Assembly: GCA_035391225.1 (NCBI GenBank)
Contig: DAOPKN010000074.1
Location: 1 to 9,683 of the forward strand
From: DAOPKN01 sp035391225
GTDB taxonomy: Bacteria; Thermotogota; Thermotogae; MWEM01
Direction of reading: 5' to 3'
Length of the DNA stretch: 9,683 nt
Below, piece by piece: positions 1 to 6,701 of the stretch (position 1 is its first letter; every line of letters begins with the position of its first letter). The position numbers and the translations under genes are program-made. Below the pieces are notes generated by a model. That model saw only the letters and a list, made by a program, of their open reading frames with translations, did not search any database and was not told where the DNA came from.

Positions 1-11
1 AGGTCAAAAGA

Positions 12-29
12 GCCGCAGTGGGCTGCGGC
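12..29 (-). other. GC-rich stem-loop, possible terminator
   Basis: GCCGCAG (12-18) and CTGCGGC (23-29) form a perfect 7-bp stem around a 4-base loop. On the minus strand the stem is followed by TCTTTTGA, a short imperfect U-tract. On the plus strand it is followed by GGTCCC, with no T-run. It could be the tail of an intrinsic terminator for a gene outside the window, but no credible minus-strand gene lies to its right, so the role is uncertain. Confidence 0.3.
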
Positions 30-47
30 GGTCCCAGGAGAGCATGT

Positions 48-93
48 GGGGATATCCATGTGATCCGGGGTATGTTAGAATGGGGATATTCCC
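48..93. repeat. Pair of GGGGATAT palindromic elements
   Basis: GGGGATATCC (48-57) and GGGGATATTCCC (82-93) share GGGGATAT at 34-base spacing. Each is itself an inverted repeat: GGATATCC is a perfect palindrome, and GGGA-TAT-TCCC has perfect 4-base arms. CATGTG is also repeated nearby, at 43, 57 and 106. The pair brackets a possible extended -10 element. They could be binding sites for a regulator of the downstream hydrolase gene, but that is inference. Confidence 0.35.
73..81 (+). promoter_or_regulatory. Possible extended -10 promoter for the hydrolase gene
   Basis: TGTTAGAAT is a TGn extended -10 followed by TAGAAT, which matches TATAAT at five of six positions. No good -35 hexamer is seen 16-18 bases upstream. 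If used, the leader before the ATG at 227 would be about 140 bases. The wider context, TATGTTAGAATG, resembles the clearer TATGCTATAATG at 9091-9102 in this window. Confidence 0.35.
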
Positions 94-226
94 TATGAGC
101 GGGAACATGTGGGATTGGGGGGAGCTGGTGGCGGGTGGTTTTTTTGCTCGCGTTGTCCACGGGAAACCCATTTTTGGACGATCAACGTAAAAATGAAAGA
201 AATCGGAAGAAAATAGGAGGAATTTC

Positions 227-1066
227 ATGTATTTTCAATTTCTTGGTACCGCAGCCTACGAAGGATACCCAAGCCCGTTTTGTGCATGTGAAAATTGCCA
301 AAAGGCACGCAAGTCGGGGGATCCACACGATCAACGCTTGCGCTCTTCGGCCTTGATCGACCAGGAGTTGCTGGTGGATTTTGGTCCGGACTTGGTTCCG
401 TCGTTGCAAAAGGCGTTTTTGGACGTGACGAAGGTCCGTGTATTGCTGATAACCCATTCCCATCCGGACCATCTCTTTTTCCCGAATTTCAGCTTCCGGC
501 TACCTGCGTTTTCAGGGACGAGCACTTCGCTTCCCGCGTTGCACGTGGTGGCGTCGTCCCGTGTCTGTGAAATGGTTTCGCGGCAGGTGGATACGCAAGC
601 TGCGCAGGTAGAGCTGCATGCGCTGGAATCGTTCGAGAGCCTTTGCCTTTTTGACTACAACATCCTTGCGGTGCCCGCGGTGCACCAGGTTTCCAATGAT
701 GAGCAGTGCATGGTGTACGTGGTGGAGAAGAAGGGAAAGCGCGTGTTTTATGGCACGGATACGGGTTTTCTTGGCGATCCAACCCTGGATGCCTTGGAAA
801 ACGTCATGAAACGGAAAGAATTTGACCTGGTGGTCCTTGATGCCTCCATGGGGTTTTCCCGGGAAACCTTCCCCTACCACTTGAACGCGTACGAGTGGAA
901 GCAGCTGCGCTCCACGTTTGTATCCAGGGGCTTGGCTAGTACGCGAACACGTTTCTTTGCCCATCACTTCTCCCATCATAACAACCCTCCCCACGACGAG
1001 CTCGTGAAGTTGTATTCCGAGATGGGTGGAGAGGTGGCCTTCGATGGGTTGGAAATCGTGGTGTAG
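227..1066 (+). CDS. PhnP-like metallo-beta-lactamase-fold hydrolase
   Basis: The product is 279 residues and is a cytoplasmic MBL-fold metal hydrolase of the PhnP-like branch. Visible motifs are GTAAYEGYPSPFC near the N-terminus; a C-x-C-x2-C cluster (Cys19, Cys21, Cys24) matching the structural zinc site of PhnP; the metal motif HSHPDH at 77-82; a third His in VPAVH (His153); Asp178 in YGTDTG; and a C-terminal His cluster, HHFSHH (about 246-251). All expected metal ligands appear to be present. The start is fixed by AGGAGG at 215-220, six bases before ATG. PhnP itself is a cyclic-phosphate phosphodiesterase of phosphonate metabolism, but no phosphonate genes are here, so the substrate is unknown; a phosphodiesterase activity is a family-level guess. 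A 136-base gap with its own promoter separates it from the transporter genes, so it is probably a separate transcript. Confidence 0.85.
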   Translation: MYFQFLGTAAYEGYPSPFCACENCQKARKSGDPHDQRLRSSALIDQELLVDFGPDLVPSLQKAFLDVTKVRVLLITHSHPDHLFFPNFSFRLPAFSGTSTSLPALHVVASSRVCEMVSRQVDTQAAQVELHALESFESLCLFDYNILAVPAVHQVSNDEQCMVYVVEKKGKRVFYGTDTGFLGDPTLDALENVMKRKEFDLVVLDASMGFSRETFPYHLNAYEWKQLRSTFVSRGLASTRTRFFAHHFSHHNNPPHDELVKLYSEMGGEVAFDGLEIVV

Positions 1067-1090
1067 CCCGGATATCGGCCTAAACAACTC

Positions 1091-1115
1091 CCTGCATTTG
1101 TTTCCAGGCATTTTT
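1091..1115 (+). terminator. Weak possible terminator after the hydrolase gene
   Basis: CCTG (1091-1094) can pair with CAGG (1105-1108), and TTTTT follows at 1111-1115 after a two-base gap. A stem of only 4 bp makes this a poor intrinsic terminator. It is recorded because it is the only hairpin-plus-T arrangement between the two genes. Confidence 0.2.
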
Positions 1116-1129
1116 GTAAAGGACACCGA

Positions 1130-1158
1130 TTGACATGAAAACGTTTTCATAATATCCT
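1130..1158 (+). promoter_or_regulatory. Sigma-70-type promoter of the transporter operon
   Basis: A perfect -35 hexamer, TTGACA (1130-1135), stands 17 bases before TATCCT (1153-1158), a 4-of-6 match to the -10 consensus. Transcription would start near 1165, about 40 bases before the ATG of the binding-protein gene. The spacer is almost entirely occupied by the 16-bp palindrome at 1135-1150, so a repressor bound there would exclude RNA polymerase. Confidence 0.65.
1135..1150. promoter_or_regulatory. LacI/CcpA-type operator palindrome
   Basis: ATGAAAACGTTTTCAT is a perfect 16-bp inverted repeat with a central CG, the hallmark of LacI-family operators. Its inner 14 bases, TGAAAACGTTTTCA, satisfy every position of the Bacillus cre consensus TGWAARCGYTWNCW. 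It overlaps the last base of the -35 hexamer and fills the spacer up to the -10. The most likely ligand is the LacI-family protein encoded at 8067-9071, whose recognition helix resembles that of CcpA. A genome-wide CcpA-like regulator is the alternative. Confidence 0.8.
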
Positions 1159-1202
1159 TGAAAATACCTTGCGAAAGGTAGATTTTAGGAGGTGGAAATC
1201 GA

Positions 1203-2891
1203 ATGAAAAAGCTCCTTGTTTTCATGGTATTGTTAACGGTTCTCTTGGGTGGAATGGCTTTCGCCGAACGTTACGAGAGAAGTGAAACCATTTACTGCGG
1301 TGGCGGCTTGTGGGGACCTCCCGCAAACTGGAACCCCGCACAACCCTGGGCAGCAGTGTCCGGTACCATCGGTTTGATTTACGAGACCCTTTTTACCTAC
1401 GATCCCCTTACGGACGCACTCACCCCCTGGTTGGCGGAATCGGGTTCCTGGATCGACGATGACACGTATCGCGTGGTGCTGCGCGATGGTATCGAATGGT
1501 CGGATGGAACGCCGATGACCTCCGAGGACGTGAAGTTTACTTTCGAGCTTCCCGCGTACTTCGATGGCGTGCACTACACCTCGTTGTGGGAACAGTTCGA
1601 GTCCGTGGTTGCCGTGGACGAACTCACCGTGGAATTCAATTTCCGCAACCCCCGCTACCACGAATGGGCGTACCAAATCTACCAGTTGCCCGTTCTTCCC
1701 AAGCACCTGTGGGAAAACCTCAGTGTGGATGCGGTGCTTACCGGTTCGAACGAGGGCAATGTGATTGGTTCCGGTCCGTACCTGTTTGAAACCTACGACC
1801 TGGACCGCATGATTTACCTCAAGAACGAAAACTGGTGGGCACAAGACCTTCTGGGTCTGGAAGTTGTCCCCAAGCGAGTGGTGTACGCGCGCTTTGCCAG
1901 CAACAACGTGGTTCTTGGTATGATGATGAAGGGTGAAGAACTCGATGTGAGCAACTTCTTCCTCCCCGGAATTCCCGCTATCAAGGGTCCATACGCCATC
2001 CACACCTGGTACGAGGACGAACCCTACATGCTCTCCGACAACACCGCTTTCCTTTTCGTGAACACCCAGAAGAAGCCCATGGACGATCCCACGCTGCGCC
2101 GTGCAATGGCATTCGCCATCAATTCGAACGAGATTTGCAAGCGCGTGTTTGAAAACATGGTCATTCCCTCCAATCCCCTGGGTTTCCTGCCCATCGATGG
2201 ATGGATGAAGTACTACAGCCAGGAAGCAGTGGACGCAAACGGATTCGTGTACGATCCTTCCATGGCCAAGAAGATGCTGGACGAGGCTGGCTACAAGGAT
2301 GTCAACAAGGATGGCTTCCGCGAAGCTCCGGACGGTACCCCCTTCAAGATGGAAATCGTCGTTCCCTTCGGCTGGACCGATTGGATGGAATCCATCAAGA
2401 TCATCGCGGTGAACCTTCAGGCTGTTGGGCTGAACGCAGAGGCAAAGTTCCCCGATTACAACAAGTACTTCGAACAAATTTCGACCGGCAACTACGATCT
2501 GGCCATCAACAACTTCAACTCCAAGCTTTCCGTCACCCCTTGGACGCTGTATAACTGGCTGTTTGCCGATATCATCAACGACCGCGCCAACAGCGGAAAC
2601 TTCGAGCGCTACACCAATCCCGAGATGCTCGACCTGGTGGATGCGTTCAACGAGGTTCCCATGGCAGACGTGGAAGCCGGAAAAGCGATCATGGCGGACG
2701 TTGCCGAAATCTTCTTGCGCGACATGCCCGCAATCCCCTTGTGGTACAACGGGATGTGGTTCCAGGCGAATACCAACGTGTGGTCCAACTGGCCGGGAGA
2801 AAACTCCGACAACCAGTCGTATCCCACCACGTGGGGCGGTACCTGGCAACTCGGCGGCGTGATGATGCTCACCAAGATCCAACCCAAGTAA
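1203..2891 (+). CDS. Family 5 solute-binding protein, probable oligosaccharide receptor
   Basis: The product is 562 residues, an extracytoplasmic receptor for an ABC importer (SBP_bac_5, the DppA/OppA fold). The N-terminus is a classic signal peptide: MKK, a hydrophobic core and a cleavage site AFA|E after residue 21. There is no lipobox cysteine, so the protein should be periplasmic and soluble. Family features include IGLIYETLFTYDPL, LAESGSWIDDDTYRVVLRDG and WSDGTPMTSEDVKFTFE. AGGAGGTGG (1187-1195) lies seven bases before the ATG. In Thermotoga several family 5 receptors bind beta-gluco- or manno-oligosaccharides rather than peptides (for example CbtA). The GH1 gene in the same run points the same way, so a beta-linked di- or oligosaccharide is the best guess; a peptide ligand cannot be excluded from sequence alone. 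It is the first gene of the operon, directly behind the operator. Confidence 0.88.
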   Translation: MKKLLVFMVLLTVLLGGMAFAERYERSETIYCGGGLWGPPANWNPAQPWAAVSGTIGLIYETLFTYDPLTDALTPWLAESGSWIDDDTYRVVLRDGIEWSDGTPMTSEDVKFTFELPAYFDGVHYTSLWEQFESVVAVDELTVEFNFRNPRYHEWAYQIYQLPVLPKHLWENLSVDAVLTGSNEGNVIGSGPYLFETYDLDRMIYLKNENWWAQDLLGLEVVPKRVVYARFASNNVVLGMMMKGEELDVSNFFLPGIPAIKGPYAIHTWYEDEPYMLSDNTAFLFVNTQKKPMDDPTLRRAMAFAINSNEICKRVFENMVIPSNPLGFLPIDGWMKYYSQEAVDANGFVYDPSMAKKMLDEAGYKDVNKDGFREAPDGTPFKMEIVVPFGWTDWMESIKIIAVNLQAVGLNAEAKFPDYNKYFEQISTGNYDLAINNFNSKLSVTPWTLYNWLFADIINDRANSGNFERYTNPEMLDLVDAFNEVPMADVEAGKAIMADVAEIFLRDMPAIPLWYNGMWFQANTNVWSNWPGENSDNQSYPTTWGGTWQLGGVMMLTKIQPK

Positions 2892-2907
2892 CATTCCAAA
2901 AATTCCT

Positions 2908-2950
2908 TGGCACGTTCGGTGGGCGTTCTCCCCGGACGTGCCATTTTCTT
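2908..2950 (+). terminator. Hairpin with T-rich tail between receptor and permease genes
   Basis: TGGCACGTTCGG (2908-2919) pairs with CCGGACGTGCCA (2932-2943), twelve base pairs including one G-U, around a 12-base loop. TTTTCTT follows at 2944-2950. It sits 16 bases after the receptor stop codon and ends just before the permease Shine-Dalgarno. In this position it would act as a leaky terminator, or as a 3'-end stabiliser of receptor mRNA, giving more receptor than membrane components. Confidence 0.7.
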
Positions 2951-2964
2951 GAGGGGGTCTTTGC

Positions 2965-3954
2965 GTGTTTCGGTACATGCGCAGGAAAATCATCATTTAC
3001 TTGTTGACGTTCGTGGTCGCGGTGACCTTGGATTGGATCATTCCCCGGTTGATGCCGGGTAACCCCATTATCGGGCTGATCAGTCGATTGGCATCCATGC
3101 CCCAGCAAGTGGAAGAACTGTATGCCCACTTGACCAAAGCGTTTGGTATGGACCAACCGTTGTGGAAGCAGTACTTCATGTTCTGGAACGCGCTGTTCAA
3201 CGGGGATCTGGGAATCAGTATCACGGTGTATCCCAAACCGGTTCTGGATCTGATCAGGCAGGCTCTCCCCTACGACTTGATGCTCACGGTGCCTGCCATC
3301 TTGCTGAGCTGGATCGTGGGGAACAAGTTCGGTGCCTTTGCCGCCCGGAAAAAGAGGCTGGATAACTGGGTGCTTCCCGTGTGGTATGTGGTGACGGCAA
3401 CCCCGTACCTTTGGCTGGGAATCTTGCTCTCCTGGGCGTTGGGGGTGGTTTTGGACATCTTCCCCATTGCGGGGGCGTACAGTTTTTCCATACGCCCTTC
3501 CTTTTCCTGGGAGTTCATCCTGGACTACTTGCATCACTGGTTCTTGCCGTTCTTGTCCCTGTTTGTCGTGCAGCTGGGAGGATGGGCGATTGGCATGCGC
3601 AACATGATCATCTACGAGCTGGAGGCCGATTACTCCCGGTACCTGGAAACCATGGGTGCTCCACCGCGCTTGATTCGGCGGTACGCCTTCAAGAATGCCT
3701 TGCTCCCCCAGGTGACCGGGTTGGCGGTGCAACTCGGGGTAATCGTCACAGGTGCGCTGACCACGGAGATCGTGTTCTCCTACCCCGGCATCGGCTACTT
3801 GCTCAACCAGGCCATCCTGCAGGAAGACTATTTCTTGATCCAGGGTTGTTTCCTGTTCGTGATCCTGGGTGTGTTGATTGCCAACTTTGTCATCGATATC
3901 GTGTACGTGTTCATCGATCCGAGGGTGCGCCTTTCCATGGGGGGTGATTCGTGA
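2965..3954 (+). CDS. ABC transporter permease, DppB/OppB type
   Basis: The product is 329 residues, an inner-membrane subunit of a peptide/nickel/oligosaccharide-class importer. The first transmembrane helix follows MFRYMRRK and leads into the family motif IIPRLMPGNP. A soluble loop (about 40-100) comes next, then roughly five further hydrophobic segments ending before the C-terminal FIDPRVR. The ATPase-contacting EAA-type loop lies around 222-246 (YLETMGAPP, then KNALLPQ). Translation starts with GTG: GAGGGGG at 2951-2957 is well spaced upstream, and the next in-frame ATG (2977) would remove conserved N-terminal charge. Its stop codon overlaps the start of the second permease gene, implying coupled translation. 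It should pair with that permease to form the channel. Confidence 0.92.
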   Translation: MFRYMRRKIIIYLLTFVVAVTLDWIIPRLMPGNPIIGLISRLASMPQQVEELYAHLTKAFGMDQPLWKQYFMFWNALFNGDLGISITVYPKPVLDLIRQALPYDLMLTVPAILLSWIVGNKFGAFAARKKRLDNWVLPVWYVVTATPYLWLGILLSWALGVVLDIFPIAGAYSFSIRPSFSWEFILDYLHHWFLPFLSLFVVQLGGWAIGMRNMIIYELEADYSRYLETMGAPPRLIRRYAFKNALLPQVTGLAVQLGVIVTGALTTEIVFSYPGIGYLLNQAILQEDYFLIQGCFLFVILGVLIANFVIDIVYVFIDPRVRLSMGGDS

Positions 3955-4832
3955 TGCCGGAAAAGAAGGTCGAAGAGAAGAAAGAACGGAAAAAGAACGA
4001 GTTGCTGTATTTCGCGTTTCGGAACGTGAAACTGCTCATTGGGTTCGTGATCCTCGTCTTTTTCTTGTTGGTGGCGATTTTTGGCCCCATGTTCGTGCAA
4101 TACGAGCCCCTGGACTACGCGGGACCTGGCTACCGATCGCCCTCGGCGGAATTCTGGTTGGGCACCACCACGTTCGGGCAAGACGTGTATGCGCAGTTCG
4201 TGTACGGGTTGCGCTCTTCCTTCCTCGTGGGACTGCTGGGTGGAGGTGTCGCCACGCTCGTGGGATTGCTCGTGGGCTTTTTCGCCGGGTACAAGGGCGG
4301 TTGGCCCGACGAAGTGTTGATGATGATCACCAACATCATGATGGTCATTCCCACGGTGGCACTGCTCATCATCATCGCCGCGTACCTTCCGTACCGGGGT
4401 GTGGTGATCCAGGGCATCATCATCGGGCTCACCGCGTGGCCCTGGACTGCCAGGGCGGTGCGGGCGCAGACCTTTTCGCTCAAGCAACGCGAGTTCGTGA
4501 GCCTGGCACGTATCAGCGGGAGTCGCCCGCTTTCGATTATCATTGAGGAAATCGCACCCAACATGCTTTCCTACGTGTTCATGGTGTTCATCTTGCAGTT
4601 TGGGGGCTCCATCTTGGCTGCCGTTGCGCTGGACTTCATCGGGCTCGGACCCACGCGCGGGGTTTCGCTGGGGTTGATGATGCAAAACGCGGTGCTGTGG
4701 AACGCCATCCAGTTGCGCATGTGGTGGTGGATCATCCCTCCGGGGCTTGCCATTACCCTGATCGTGAGCGCGTTGTATTTCATGAACACGGGGTTGGACG
4801 AGGTGTTTAACCCGAAACTGAGGGAGATGTGA
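3954..4832 (+). CDS. ABC transporter permease, DppC/OppC type
   Basis: The product is 292 residues from the ATG at 3954, whose A is the last base of the preceding TGA. An in-frame GTG one codon earlier (3951) is also possible; GGTGA at 3943-3947 is better spaced for the ATG. A very charged, Lys/Glu-rich cytoplasmic tail (residues 2-15) precedes the first helix (LIGFVILVFFLLVAIFGP). The family motif FWLGTTTFGQDVYAQFVYG follows, then about five more membrane segments. The EAA loop starts at Glu180 (EFVSLARISG) and ends in IAPN. The C-terminus GLDEVFNPKLREM is typical of DppC-like proteins. It forms the translocation pore with the preceding permease. Confidence 0.9.
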   Translation: MPEKKVEEKKERKKNELLYFAFRNVKLLIGFVILVFFLLVAIFGPMFVQYEPLDYAGPGYRSPSAEFWLGTTTFGQDVYAQFVYGLRSSFLVGLLGGGVATLVGLLVGFFAGYKGGWPDEVLMMITNIMMVIPTVALLIIIAAYLPYRGVVIQGIIIGLTAWPWTARAVRAQTFSLKQREFVSLARISGSRPLSIIIEEIAPNMLSYVFMVFILQFGGSILAAVALDFIGLGPTRGVSLGLMMQNAVLWNAIQLRMWWWIIPPGLAITLIVSALYFMNTGLDEVFNPKLREM

Positions 4833-4836
4833 TGGC

Positions 4837-5799
4837 ATGGCGTTGAAGCTGGATCACCTCAAGGTGTATTACCAAACCCTGCACGGCCAAGTGAAAGCCT
4901 TAGACGATATTTCTTTGCAGCTCAAGGATGGGGAAATCCTGGGAGTGGCGGGGGAATCGGGATGTGGCAAGTCCACGCTCAGCAATGCGTTGATCTTGCT
5001 CAAACCCCCCATGCGTTTCATTTCTGGAGAGGTCTACTTGGATGGGGAAAAGGTTCCCATCGAGGAGTACCAGAAGATGGTGGCCTTCCGGTTCAAGAAG
5101 ATATCCATCATCCCGCAATACGCCATGAACGCGATGAATCCCACTGTGAAAATCGGCCGATACATCCAGGACTTGTTGCTGGTACGTGGGGAGACCCCGG
5201 AGAAGGTTTTCCCGGAACTCAAGCGGCGCCTGAAGCTGGTGGAACTCTCCGAGAGCATCCTGGACTTGTTCCCCATCGAGTTGTCCGGCGGGATGAAGCA
5301 GCGCATGGTGATGGTGATTGCAACGTTGTTGAACCCCTCGCTGCTCATCGCGGACGAGATCACCTCCGCGCTGGATGTTTCCACGCAGAAGGCAGTGAGC
5401 GAGATGCTGGTGGAGTTTCGCAACCGGGGTTTCGTGAAGAGCATCATCTTCGTGACCCACGACGTGTCGGTGTTGTACCAGATCGCCGACCGCATTTTCA
5501 TCATGTACGCGGGGAAATTCGCCGAAATTGGTCCCACCCAGACTGTGATCCACCATTCCCGCCACCCGTACACGGGTATGCTGGTGCAAGCCATGCCCGA
5601 AGTGGGGATCCGTTACGAAAAGCAACCCCTGACGGGTATCCCAGGACAGCCTCCGCTGCTGTTGCATCCGCCGGAAGGGTGCCGATTCAAGGATAGGTGC
5701 CCGTTTGCCTATGGTCGGTGTAACCAGGTTCCTCCACAGACCCAGATCAGCGAGGGCCACGAGGTGGCGTGTTGGAAGGAGGTGGAGAAAGATGCTTGA
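4837..5799 (+). CDS. ABC transporter ATPase, DppD/OppD type
   Basis: The product is 320 residues, a cytoplasmic ATPase driving the importer. Visible motifs are Walker A GESGCGKST (39-47), Q-loop Gln94 in IIPQYAMNAMNP, signature LSGGMKQR (149-156), Walker B LLIADE (169-174, catalytic Glu174) and H-loop His208. The C-terminal oligopeptide-transporter extension carries HPYTGML and a Cys cluster (CRFKDRCPFAYGRC, then AC), as in other DppD-like proteins, some of which bind an iron-sulfur cluster there. After the catalytic Glu the usual Pro is Ile (ADEITSALD). The ATG lies four bases after the permease stop, with GGGAG at 4822-4826. The 3' end overlaps the next gene by eight bases, which suggests translational coupling with its partner ATPase. 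Confidence 0.93.
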   Translation: MALKLDHLKVYYQTLHGQVKALDDISLQLKDGEILGVAGESGCGKSTLSNALILLKPPMRFISGEVYLDGEKVPIEEYQKMVAFRFKKISIIPQYAMNAMNPTVKIGRYIQDLLLVRGETPEKVFPELKRRLKLVELSESILDLFPIELSGGMKQRMVMVIATLLNPSLLIADEITSALDVSTQKAVSEMLVEFRNRGFVKSIIFVTHDVSVLYQIADRIFIMYAGKFAEIGPTQTVIHHSRHPYTGMLVQAMPEVGIRYEKQPLTGIPGQPPLLLHPPEGCRFKDRCPFAYGRCNQVPPQTQISEGHEVACWKEVEKDA

Positions 5800-6700
5800 G
5801 CTGGAAAACGTTACCAAGGTGTACCGCGTGGGGGCTTTTGGAAAGGGTTCCCTTCGCGCAGTGGATCGTGCATGCTTTTCCATCGGCCCGGGTGAAGTGT
5901 GCTCGTTGATCGGCGAAAGTGGGAGCGGAAAGAGTACGCTGGGCAAGATGATTCTGAAGCTCAGCCCGGTTTCGTCGGGAACCATCCGTTTCGAGGAAGA
6001 GGATATCACCACCATTTCTTCCACCAAGCAACTCAAGGAGTATTACCGCAAGGTGCAGGGTGTGTTCCAAGACCCTTTCAGCTCGTTCAACCCTATTTTC
6101 AAGGCAGACAGGGTGTTTCACATCATCCACCGCGAGTTTTTCCCGAAAGTAGCAGACCAGGATTGGGAGAAACGGGTGCACGATTCGCTGCGCTCCGTGG
6201 GAATCAACCCGGGTGAGGTTCTGCACAAGTTTCCCCACCAGTTGAGCGGGGGGCAGTTGCAACGTCTTCTCATTGCCCGGGCGCTTTTGCTGGACGTGAA
6301 GGTTCTTGTCGCGGATGAAATCATCAGCATGCTGGATGCCTCCACGCGCATCGATGTGCTCAACTTGCTTGCGTTGCTCAAAAAGAAGGGACTATGCGTG
6401 CTGTTCATCACCCACGATCTTTCGTTGGGGTATTACATCAGTGACAAGGCGGTTATCTTGTACAAGGGGGTCGTGGTGGAAACGGGTACCACCGATGCGG
6501 TGTTCTTGAACCCCGTGCATCCCTACACCCGCAAGTTGCTCAAAGCAGTTCCCCGCTTGGATATGAAGTGGGAGGACGTGGAGCTGGAGGCTCCCCGGGG
6601 AGAGATCCCGGAGCTGTTCATTCCCGGTGAAACCCCGGGCGCCTGCACGTTACAACAAATACACGAGGGGCATTTTGTTGCCGTCCCAGGAGGAGAATGA
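5792..6700 (+). CDS. ABC transporter ATPase, DppF/OppF type
   Basis: The product is 302 residues, the second ATPase, expected to dimerise with the DppD-like subunit. The start is the ATG at 5792 (MLELENVTKVYRVG), preceded by AGGAGGTG at 5777-5784. An in-frame ATG at 5705 would add 29 Arg-rich residues translated from the preceding gene and is unlikely. Motifs are Walker A GESGSGKST (41-49), Q-loop GVFQDPFSSFNP, signature LSGGQLQR (151-158), Walker B VLVADE (171-176) and H-loop His208. The residue after the catalytic Glu is Ile, and the D-loop reads SMLDAST. The C-terminal extension has HPYTRKLL but is short, with only one Cys (PGACTLQQIHEGHF), so the Cys cluster of its partner is missing here. 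A single base separates its stop from the GTG of the glycosidase gene. Confidence 0.92.
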   Translation: MLELENVTKVYRVGAFGKGSLRAVDRACFSIGPGEVCSLIGESGSGKSTLGKMILKLSPVSSGTIRFEEEDITTISSTKQLKEYYRKVQGVFQDPFSSFNPIFKADRVFHIIHREFFPKVADQDWEKRVHDSLRSVGINPGEVLHKFPHQLSGGQLQRLLIARALLLDVKVLVADEIISMLDASTRIDVLNLLALLKKKGLCVLFITHDLSLGYYISDKAVILYKGVVVETGTTDAVFLNPVHPYTRKLLKAVPRLDMKWEDVELEAPRGEIPELFIPGETPGACTLQQIHEGHFVAVPGGE

Positions 6701-6701
6701 C

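Noticed and set aside
151..187. Imperfect inverted repeat CGTTGTCC / GGAC-gat-CAACG before the hydrolase
   Set aside because: The stem needs a bulge of three to four bases and a long loop. It is not followed by a T-run and is weaker than the other structures.
4..228. 74-codon minus-strand open frame in the leader
   Set aside because: It has no Shine-Dalgarno at its start and no recognisable domain, and it would run against the hydrolase promoter region.
1233..2996. 587-codon open frame on the minus strand opposite the receptor gene
   Set aside because: It is a mirror of the strongly biased codon use of the receptor gene. The translation is His/Val/Gly-rich with no domain, and the plus-strand protein has a signal peptide and family motifs.
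4900..6036. 378-codon minus-strand open frame opposite the ATPase genes
   Set aside because: It spans the overlap of two well-supported ATPase genes, has low-complexity His/Gln/Arg composition and no recognisable motif.
6627..6701. Upstream ATG as start of the glycosidase
   Set aside because: It lies within the preceding ATPase gene with no ribosome site of its own, while AGGAGGAG is well placed for GTG at 6702, where GH1 similarity begins.
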